Below, piece after piece: positions 6,432 to 11,334 of a stretch of DNA of 11,334 nt (within the stretch, counting starts at the first letter, position 1; each line of letters opens with the position of its first letter). The notes beneath the pieces are model-generated. The model did no database searches, was not told where the DNA came from, and saw nothing but the letters and a program-made list of their open reading frames with translations. Source of the DNA: Clostridiales bacterium (GTDB taxonomy: Bacteria; Bacillota_A; Clostridia; Christensenellales; Christensenellaceae); assembly GCA_003149735.1 (NCBI GenBank), contig QANA01000030.1:1-11334 (forward strand). The letters run 5' to 3'. The translations under genes and the position numbers were made by a program.

Positions 6432-6789
6432 ATGCCTTCGGACAGGTTTTGTAGATAAAAATCTTCTCCTGAATCCCGTCATACCCCAACCGATAACACG
6501 GAGCGGAAAGCGGGATTATCATATCTTCCCCCAAAATCTCTGCCAGACGGTAGTAAATGCCTGCAACATAGCTTGAAAAGGTTTTGGTATATTCTTCGGT
6601 GATTTCTTTTACACTGCTGTTTTCTTCCCGCTCTTTTTCCGAAAAGTTTGAGCGCAAAAGACAATCCAATGCAGATAATTTGATTCGCTCCAAACACAGC
6701 TTTGCCCCGTCCTCTTTGGGTACGTCAATGTAAAGAATGCTGTTCATCGGAAGCGACAGCACCTGTTTTCTCAGTTTTGTGCGATTCAT
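6430..6789 (-). CDS. Unrecognised small protein, last gene of the Cys-repeat/radical SAM cassette (119 aa)
   Basis: ATG at 6789 starts three bases after the stop of the preceding gene. Its ribosome site (CGGAGGAATAGC) lies inside the end of that gene, so translation is probably coupled. The N-terminus is basic (MNRTKLRKQVLSLPMNSILYID). The middle is helical with a charged FSEKEREENSSVKEITEEYTK segment. The C-terminal part is hydrophobic and aromatic (AGIYYRLAEILGEDMIIPLS, YRLGYDGIQEKIFIYKTCP). Cys at ~32, 43, 98 and 116 form no known motif. I recognise no family. It ends the cassette just before the terminator, which suggests an accessory role in modification, folding or assembly of the Cys-rich protein. 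Confidence 0.75.
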   Translation of the reverse strand: MNRTKLRKQVLSLPMNSILYIDVPKEDGAKLCLERIKLSALDCLLRSNFSEKEREENSSVKEITEEYTKTFSSYVAGIYYRLAEILGEDMIIPLSAPCYRLGYDGIQEKIFIYKTCPKA

Positions 6790-6792
6790 ATG

Positions 6793-7245
6793 CTATTCCT
6801 CCGCGCTTTCTCTTAATTTTTCAATACAATGGATATACTGCTCCAGCAAATCGTTGTCCCCGCAGTTTACCGCAAGCATGGTTAAATTCTGCCAGAAAAT
6901 ATCCTCCATCATTGTCTTGCCGTAAGGGATAGTGCGGGAAACCACTTTCTCAATCAGCTCTTTCGCGTTGCTCTCCCGCCCGTGCTTTCCCTTCATCACG
7001 GTGGCAAAATCCTCGATGTAATCGGCATCCAAACTTCCTACTTCCCGCAAAGCCTGGACAAACCGCTCTGCGTTTTCGCCGTCGCAGCGTGCAATCTTGT
7101 CCATCAGCTGACCGGCAATTCCTTCTTTTTTGCTTTCTTCCATCTTCTGTACTGCGCCGCATTCGGAAGAACAGTCCTCTCCTTTTTCCAGTTTGCAAAT
7201 TAAATTGCTCATAGTAAGCATATAGTCAACGTCTGTCTTTTTCAT
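6793..7245 (-). CDS. Unrecognised helical protein with a Cys cluster, peptide-modification accessory candidate (150 aa)
   Basis: The preferred start is ATG 7245, seven bases after GGAGG. The earlier ATG at 7275 has no ribosome site and would overlap the Cys-repeat gene. The protein is almost entirely helical and charged. Near the N-terminus is C17-x7-C25-x3-C29 (CKLEKGEDCSSEC), with further Cys at 54, 128 and 140. The spacing C-x3-C echoes that of the neighbouring repeat protein and might serve metal or thiol binding. It could correspond to the small 'CXXX repeat peptide modification system' proteins found beside CXXX-type maturases, but I cannot confirm the match from sequence alone. Context in the cassette argues for a role with the radical SAM enzyme or its product. 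Confidence 0.75.
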   Translation of the reverse strand: MKKTDVDYMLTMSNLICKLEKGEDCSSECGAVQKMEESKKEGIAGQLMDKIARCDGENAERFVQALREVGSLDADYIEDFATVMKGKHGRESNAKELIEKVVSRTIPYGKTMMEDIFWQNLTMLAVNCGDNDLLEQYIHCIEKLRESAEE

Positions 7246-7264
7246 AAAAACCCTCCGTAATTTT

Positions 7265-7984
7265 TCAAGATTCATGTTTTTTCTCCTTCGACATTCCTGC
7301 CACCGAGGTCATCAGCGTTTTGATGTGCGCAATTACTGGGTCCCATTTCGGGGCAGCCGCAATATCCCACGGACCAAATGTTTCTCTCCAATCATGTTCC
7401 GGGGATTTGTCATATTCGTAGACGTCTGTTAAAACCTTCTGAGCAATCTCCAACAACACCGCTTCTCCGGGTACGGGTGTTACCCCAAATGCTGCAGGAA
7501 TTTCCTTTCCTCTGCGGCGGTATTCGTTGTCCATCGCATTTTTCAGTTCAATATAGTCCATCGCCTTGACAATGTGTCCGATGGCGATATTTTCTCCTAA
7601 ATGTGCGATAATTTCCGCTTGATTATCTCCGGTGCAGGCGTTGTCGCACTCTCCGGTACAGTTTGCCTGACAGCCACCGGTGCAGTTTCCCGTACAGCTT
7701 GTACAGGAATTGGTGCAGGTTCCGGTGCAACTTGCCGAGCAGCTGTTTTTGCAACTGCCGGAACAGTTTCCCGTACAGCCAGAGCAGGTTTCCTTGCATG
7801 TTCCTGAACATCCCGAACACCCGCGGCATCCGCCGGAGCATCCGCCGGTACACCCTCGGCAGCTTCCGCCACAGTCTCCGTCACAAGAACCCGAACATCC
7901 GCCAGTACAGCTGGTACATCCTCCGAGGCACCCCGAGCATAAACAGCTGTTCGATTCCAGTCCTCCAGGACAATTTGCTCCCAT
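7265..7984 (-). CDS. Cys-rich CX3/CX2-repeat protein, likely substrate of the radical SAM maturase (239 aa)
   Basis: Residues 5-117 hold 30 cysteines, almost all separated by three residues, with single two-residue steps at intervals ([25 protein letters not shown]). The spacers are nearly all Gly, Ser, Thr, Asn and Asp. Residues 121-239 have no Cys and form an ordinary, partly helical domain. It includes [20 protein letters not shown], resembling the 'I.A.dyNeL..ai..E' segment of many phage tail proteins, and a Trp/Pro-rich end. ATG 7984 overlaps the maturase stop in a TAATG junction behind AAAGGGGGAGGG, so the pair is translationally coupled. The layout fits a CXXX-repeat modification target, with thioether or other Cys-derived links expected. 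No leader peptide is visible and the repeat comes first. The tail-component role is inference. Confidence 0.85.
   Translation of the reverse strand: MGANCPGGLESNSCLCSGCLGGCTSCTGGCSGSCDGDCGGSCRGCTGGCSGGCRGCSGCSGTCKETCSGCTGNCSGSCKNSCSASCTGTCTNSCTSCTGNCTGGCQANCTGECDNACTGDNQAEIIAHLGENIAIGHIVKAMDYIELKNAMDNEYRRRGKEIPAAFGVTPVPGEAVLLEIAQKVLTDVYEYDKSPEHDWRETFGPWDIAAAPKWDPVIAHIKTLMTSVAGMSKEKKHES
7634..7972 (-). repeat. Coding repeat array of 30 Cys codons in 9/12-base periodicity
   Basis: The DNA encoding residues 5-117 repeats with 12-base steps interrupted by 9-base steps, each containing a TGT or TGC codon. Cys codons and flanking Gly/Ser/Thr codons vary at third positions. The array therefore looks old and selected at the protein level rather than freshly expanded. 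The other frames of this stretch give Pro/His- or Ala/Val/Thr-rich shadow ORFs. Confidence 0.85.
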
Positions 7985-9303
7985 TATTCCCTCCCCCTTT
8001 CATAGTTCTGCGCTTCAAATAATCGTTCTGTATGCTTGTTCAGTCCCAACTTCCGATACAGCTTTGTCCAGTAATAATAATTTGCCGCAATCTGCGCCTT
8101 AAACATTGCACAGTGGTGCTTGGTTTTGCAGTTCGGGTCGCCTGTTGCGTCATACTGCCATGCAATACAGGTCGGACAAAGCGGCAAAGCAGGACAGTTT
8201 CTACACTCAGTATCAGCAGAACCCCATGTAGTTACGTTTTGAAGTCGCTGAAACCACTCTGTATGTCCCTTGTCGGTATACAGCCCAAGTTCAATATCTC
8301 CAATCGGTCTTTCCGGCTGTCTGGTCAAACTGTGCTTCATGTACCGCAGACAGGGATATACCTTTCCCTGTGGGTCGAATGCAACCATTCTGCCGTTTCC
8401 GCCGCAATAGGCTGTCACTTTCTGCCGTGCATATTCTTCTTTAGAAGGAATCTGCACAAATCGTTCCTCAAACAGGCTAAGATATAAATCCTGATAAACC
8501 TCGTTGTCAATCATCCAGTCGGCAAGCTCAATCAGCTTATCATACAACATTTTGGGGTGTTCTTCCTTCCAAACATCTTCAAACACACAATTTGCAGGAA
8601 TGTTGTGATACCCCAAACGGTATAAATGCTGAACTGCTCCCACCAGATACGGCAGATTTTCCGGAACCAGCGTTACTTTTGTGCCTGCCGCCGGGTAAAT
8701 CTGCAACAGATGTTTAGCCGCTTTTGACACCACATCATAACTGCCTGTTCCATCGTGAAACACACGGCAGCTGTCGTGCAGCGACTTGTCCCCGTCAATA
8801 CTGATTCCGATAGAAAGGTGTTCCCGGTTTTTGCGGATAAATTCCTGTACCTTCGGCGTGTCAAACAGTACCCCGTTTGTGGAAATCGAAATCATGTAGT
8901 AATATGCCCACGGATGTTTTAACGAAAACGCTTTTTCCTTAAAATAATCGACAGTACGGTCAATTAAATCGATCTCTAAAAGAGGTTCTCCTCCGATAAA
9001 GTCCAAAATAATTGCAGGCGCTGTGTTGTCCACAAATTCCCCTTTAAATAACCCGTCCACAATCTTCTTCGCTGTTTCCCAACTCATTCTTCGATTGGAT
9101 TTGTGACACTCATAGCAATAGGTACAGGCAAGGTTGCAGCTTTCGGTCACACAAAAGGTCACGCTTTTACATAACATTTCGTCCTCCTCCTTGCTTGCCC
9201 CCGCCTTTGGATGCACTGTGCGGTATACCTGCACAAACTCATCGTTGTAACTTGGGAAATCCCCGCGCTCCATATACATCCCGTTCTTTGCTACTGTTTT
9301 CAT
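7984..9303 (-). CDS. Radical SAM/SPASM peptide maturase, CXXX-repeat-target-like (439 aa)
   Basis: The start is ATG 9303 behind AGAAAGGGTGAG. An in-frame ATG at 9369 would overlap the fibre gene by 34 bases and lacks support. C56-x3-C60-x2-C63 (CNLACTYCY) is the radical SAM cluster motif, and GGEP at 104-107 is the SAM-binding motif. The ISTNG (~139-143) and SIGISIDG (~164-171) strands follow the AdoMet-radical barrel. The C-terminal SPASM domain shows C300, C318, C367-x2-C370-x5-C376-x2-C379, C392 and C398, enough for two auxiliary [4Fe-4S] clusters. Such enzymes install thioether, C-C or related links in peptides. The directly coupled Cys-repeat gene is the obvious substrate. Length and motifs suit the CXXX-repeat maturase group, but the subfamily call needs a profile search. 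Confidence 0.93.
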   Translation of the reverse strand: MKTVAKNGMYMERGDFPSYNDEFVQVYRTVHPKAGASKEEDEMLCKSVTFCVTESCNLACTYCYECHKSNRRMSWETAKKIVDGLFKGEFVDNTAPAIILDFIGGEPLLEIDLIDRTVDYFKEKAFSLKHPWAYYYMISISTNGVLFDTPKVQEFIRKNREHLSIGISIDGDKSLHDSCRVFHDGTGSYDVVSKAAKHLLQIYPAAGTKVTLVPENLPYLVGAVQHLYRLGYHNIPANCVFEDVWKEEHPKMLYDKLIELADWMIDNEVYQDLYLSLFEERFVQIPSKEEYARQKVTAYCGGNGRMVAFDPQGKVYPCLRYMKHSLTRQPERPIGDIELGLYTDKGHTEWFQRLQNVTTWGSADTECRNCPALPLCPTCIAWQYDATGDPNCKTKHHCAMFKAQIAANYYYWTKLYRKLGLNKHTERLFEAQNYERGRE

Positions 9304-9335
9304 CTTCTCACCCTTTCTGAAACTTTTCGCAGCTT

Positions 9336-10343
9336 CTATTTCCCGTAAACTCCGGCAATCGCAATCCATTCTCCCGAGACATTCACGCTCAGCAGGCGGT
9401 TGTCCGGGTTAAACCAGTTGACATCGATGTCTTCCGGTGGTGTTTTGCTCACAACCGTTCCTCCCCCACCCGAACCGAGAGAAGAAAAATGAAGCTCCTT
9501 TGCCTGCGTGTCTGCGACACAGGTTAAAATAGCGTCTGCAACAAAACTGCTTGGTTTCAGCCCTTTTCCGTCTGCTGTTTTTGCGGTATAAGCCTCGCTG
9601 TTCAACGTCCAGCTGTCATTCTTTTCCAATGCCTGTGGAACACGGAAAAAACAGATTACCTTGCCGCTTGCCTCTGCCGGCAATCCGGTGAGATTAAACA
9701 CCCCGCCTACCTTTTCACAGCTCAGCTCGTAATTTGTCCCCATCCTTAAACGATTGAGACGTTCCTCGTTAAAATGCAGATTTTGATTTGTAAAGTGCCC
9801 ACCGTGGCTGTTCTGCGAATTGTTGTGGTTTTCAATGTCCTTTAAGGTTGCAGACACTCCGTCGTATGAAATATGCACGTCGATTGCCGAAGCGTCTATG
9901 ACAGTAACACGAATGTTAATTTCCATCGGGTTCGATGTTCCGTTATTGACATTCAGCTTTCTCCATCCGGGCGCAGAAGCAAAGATAACCATCTGGTCTT
10001 TTTCGTTTAAAACAGCAATCTCCCGAACCGTAAATCCGCCGACATCCACCGGCACATTTGTCTTGCAAATAATCATGTTTTCGTTTGCCGGGTCCATCGT
10101 CACCGCGCAGCCTCCGCGCCATACCTCATGAACCAATTCGGTTATCGATCTGTCTGGTTTTACATAGTGCCCGTTTCCGTCACCCAACGCAATCTGTGTT
10201 AAATTCAGCGGTACTTTGCTTGCCAGAGCCGAAGCAATCAGCTCGTTTCCCAGATCTGTGACAATCGCATAATAATCGGAGTTTTCCTCGGTCACAATAA
10301 CGTTAGAACGGAGCTTTTTGTCCGTTGTGTTTTCTTCCCTCAT
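9336..10343 (-). CDS. Phage tail-collar fibre protein, DUF3751-type N-terminus (335 aa)
   Basis: Residues ~24-180 match the tail-collar fibre family: YYAIVTDLGNELIASALASK, then NLTQIALGDGNG, then EVWRGG, then VPVDVGGFTVREIAVLN. This domain fixes fibres to the baseplate. An Asn/His-rich linker (ENHNNSQNSHGGHF) follows. The C-terminal ~140 residues form a variable domain with a Gly-rich GSGGGGT segment and a distinctive WFNPDNRLLSVNVSGEW ending. The start overlaps the preceding stop (ATGA), with GGACGGAACAGG upstream. At 335 residues it is short for a long tail fibre, so it may be an adaptor or short fibre. It is the last conventional morphogenesis gene before the radical SAM cassette, and 32 bases separate it from that gene. 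Confidence 0.88.
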   Translation of the reverse strand: MREENTTDKKLRSNVIVTEENSDYYAIVTDLGNELIASALASKVPLNLTQIALGDGNGHYVKPDRSITELVHEVWRGGCAVTMDPANENMIICKTNVPVDVGGFTVREIAVLNEKDQMVIFASAPGWRKLNVNNGTSNPMEINIRVTVIDASAIDVHISYDGVSATLKDIENHNNSQNSHGGHFTNQNLHFNEERLNRLRMGTNYELSCEKVGGVFNLTGLPAEASGKVICFFRVPQALEKNDSWTLNSEAYTAKTADGKGLKPSSFVADAILTCVADTQAKELHFSSLGSGGGGTVVSKTPPEDIDVNWFNPDNRLLSVNVSGEWIAIAGVYGK

Positions 10344-11008
10344 TCCTGTTCCGTCCTTTCTGATACAGTGTAGATGATATAGGCGGTTGTCAATGGAACA
10401 ACCTTTGCTTGAAGCGGATAAGTTGCCCCAACCACGCTTTTTTCCGAAATGTTTCCCTGCAAAACCGTTTCGTTAAATGCGGTTGTCCGAATGTGACTAC
10501 ACTTCGACTCAATGACAGTTTCTGCCCGCACATTGATTCCTACCCCTGCCGCTGTCAAGGGAGGAAGAATAAAAACCTCCCCCTCGGTGTAATGATAGGG
10601 AAAGGAAACGGTAAGGCTGGCAGGACCGTCCGCATTTTCGTTGTAGCTTACCTTGTCTACATTCCAAATCATCTGAACCGCAGTGATAATGTCATAATAG
10701 GTTGAGTGGCTGGTGTTTGCCAGGATTTTATATTTTAAGTACTTTCGATACCGTTCATCGTCAATTACATCAAAATCAATGCTCCCTCCCTGCGCTGCAA
10801 GCAATCCCGCCTGTGCGCGGGAAAGTACGACAATTTCCCCGATTCGGTCTAACTGCTCCCCATGTGCCGTATCAACACACAAGACAGCAGCCAGCTGCTC
10901 CCTCGCTTTTTCCAGCTCTTCCAGCTCCTCCCGAATCACCTTTAAAAGCGCTTCTGTCCGTTTCTTTCCTCTGAATTGATGCGGAAAATCTTCACTCAAA
11001 GGCTTCAT
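10340..11008 (-). CDS. DUF2612/gpI-like baseplate protein (222 aa)
   Basis: The N-terminal ~40 residues are helical (ALLKVIREELEELEKAREQL). GEQLDRIGEIVVLSR (50-64) and DDERYRKYLKYKILANTSHS (83-102), followed by YYDIITAVQMIWN, match the DUF2612 pattern. This family stands in the place of phage P2 gpI / Mu-type YmfQ between baseplate J and the tail fibre. The rest is beta-rich. It begins with ATG 11008, overlapping the J-protein stop in ATGA with GAGGTGG upstream, and ends in an ATGA overlap with the fibre gene, showing tight coupling. Its likely role is a structural wedge component of the contractile baseplate that links to fibres. Confidence 0.8.
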   Translation of the reverse strand: MKPLSEDFPHQFRGKKRTEALLKVIREELEELEKAREQLAAVLCVDTAHGEQLDRIGEIVVLSRAQAGLLAAQGGSIDFDVIDDERYRKYLKYKILANTSHSTYYDIITAVQMIWNVDKVSYNENADGPASLTVSFPYHYTEGEVFILPPLTAAGVGINVRAETVIESKCSHIRTTAFNETVLQGNISEKSVVGATYPLQAKVVPLTTAYIIYTVSERTEQE

Positions 11009-11334
11009 GCAAGTTCCACCTCAATCCGCTTTTCTTCCACTAAAGCTCTCTGCCGTGCATTGATTGTGATATTTTCGTTTTCCCGATACTCCTCGTTTTC
11101 CGGCACCTTTCCGTTTTCCTGTGTTGCAAAGCTCTGAATCCGAATATATCCGATTCCCGTTACATTCCGGTAAATATCCCCCAAAAGCTCCTGAATCAGT
11201 AATGTTTGTCCGGGAAGTAAGGATTCTGTCTGCGCTGTCAGACTTTCCTTAACTAAGTCCGCATAGTTTGGCGGCAGCGCCTCCCGCTTGCTCGGCGTCA
11301 GGGTAAGTTTTAGCCAAACATAAACCGGCTGCGG
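11005..11334 (-). CDS. Baseplate J-like protein, C-terminal 109 residues only
   Basis: The frame enters from the right edge and ends in TGA at 11005-11007. The visible part begins PQPVYVWLKLTLTPSKREAL and includes LLIQELLGDIYRNVTGIGYIR, then a charged ENEEYRENENITINARQRAL, and the end VEEKRIEVELA. This is the usual C-terminal pattern of baseplate J (gpJ/XkdT-like) proteins: a beta strand, a helix that precedes 'ipgv..v..v.i', and a closing 'V.i.i' strand just before the gpI-type gene. It indicates a contractile tail. The N-terminal part lies outside the window. Confidence 0.75.
   Translation of the reverse strand, partial: PQPVYVWLKLTLTPSKREALPPNYADLVKESLTAQTESLLPGQTLLIQELLGDIYRNVTGIGYIRIQSFATQENGKVPENEEYRENENITINARQRALVEEKRIEVELA

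Noticed and set aside
7246..7275. Upstream ATG extending the 150-residue protein by ten residues
   Set aside because: There is no ribosome site before 7275, and a clear GGAGG sits inside the extension at the right distance from 7245.
7597..8102. Long ORFs in other frames over the Cys-repeat gene, including a Pro/His/Glu-rich plus-strand one
   Set aside because: Their repeats are the mirror of the Cys-codon array. They have no ribosome sites and cross real gene boundaries, so they are shadows.
9304..9369. Longer N-terminus of the radical SAM protein (MDCDCRSLREIEAAKSF...)
   Set aside because: It lies inside the fibre gene and lacks a ribosome site, while ATG 9303 has a good one and matches the start expected for the family.
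1..11334. tRNA, rRNA, CRISPR array, insertion sequence or phage attachment site
   Set aside because: No cloverleaf, regularly spaced repeat-spacer pattern, transposase or integrase, or plausible attachment core was seen by eye.

Overview
The window looks like the distal tail/baseplate and host-recognition end of a contractile-tailed prophage, or a phage-tail-like particle cluster, from a low-to-moderate GC Gram-positive anaerobe, probably Bacillota class Clostridia. The reasons are strong AGGAGG-type ribosome sites before nearly every gene, use of GTG and TTG starts, and the protein families present (baseplate J, DUF2612, DUF3751-type tail-collar fibre, BppU-like protein, DUF6273-like lectin repeats, XkdX-like small protein). 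I cannot name a species.

Most genes are on the minus strand and read from right to left. From 11334 down to about 9336 lie the C-terminus of a baseplate J protein, a DUF2612 tail protein (gpI/YmfQ analogue) and a tail-collar fibre, joined by ATGA overlaps. The same transcription unit then continues into a four-gene cassette that is not standard phage morphogenesis: a radical SAM/SPASM peptide maturase (9303-7984), a 239-residue protein with 30 cysteines in CX3/CX2 repeats in its N-terminal half (7984-7265), and two small unrecognised proteins (7245-6793 and 6789-6430). The unit ends at a hairpin shared with a convergent gene group. This looks like a post-translational modification system of the CXXX-repeat type built into a tail operon, and it is the most interesting part of the window.

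From 5431 to about 6431 a plus-strand, AT-rich cassette interrupts the minus-strand genes. It has its own strong promoter, a DUF4160 protein, a DUF2442 protein, a small XRE-type regulator, and a start-less remnant of a HigA-like antitoxin. It resembles a phage 'moron' with a toxin-antitoxin flavour.

From 5382 to 305 the minus-strand tail genes resume: a BppU-like baseplate upper protein with a long Ala-rich coiled coil, a 1044-residue probable receptor-binding protein with repeated DUF6273-like (C-type-lectin/FGE-like) modules, a 115-residue accessory protein and a 41-residue XkdX-like protein. Two hairpins and a possible 17-codon ORF follow. A new gene, perhaps the holin that starts the lysis module, then runs off the left edge.

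Together the genes build the baseplate and host-contact structures. The radical SAM cassette may chemically harden or decorate a Cys-rich tail component. That last step is inference.
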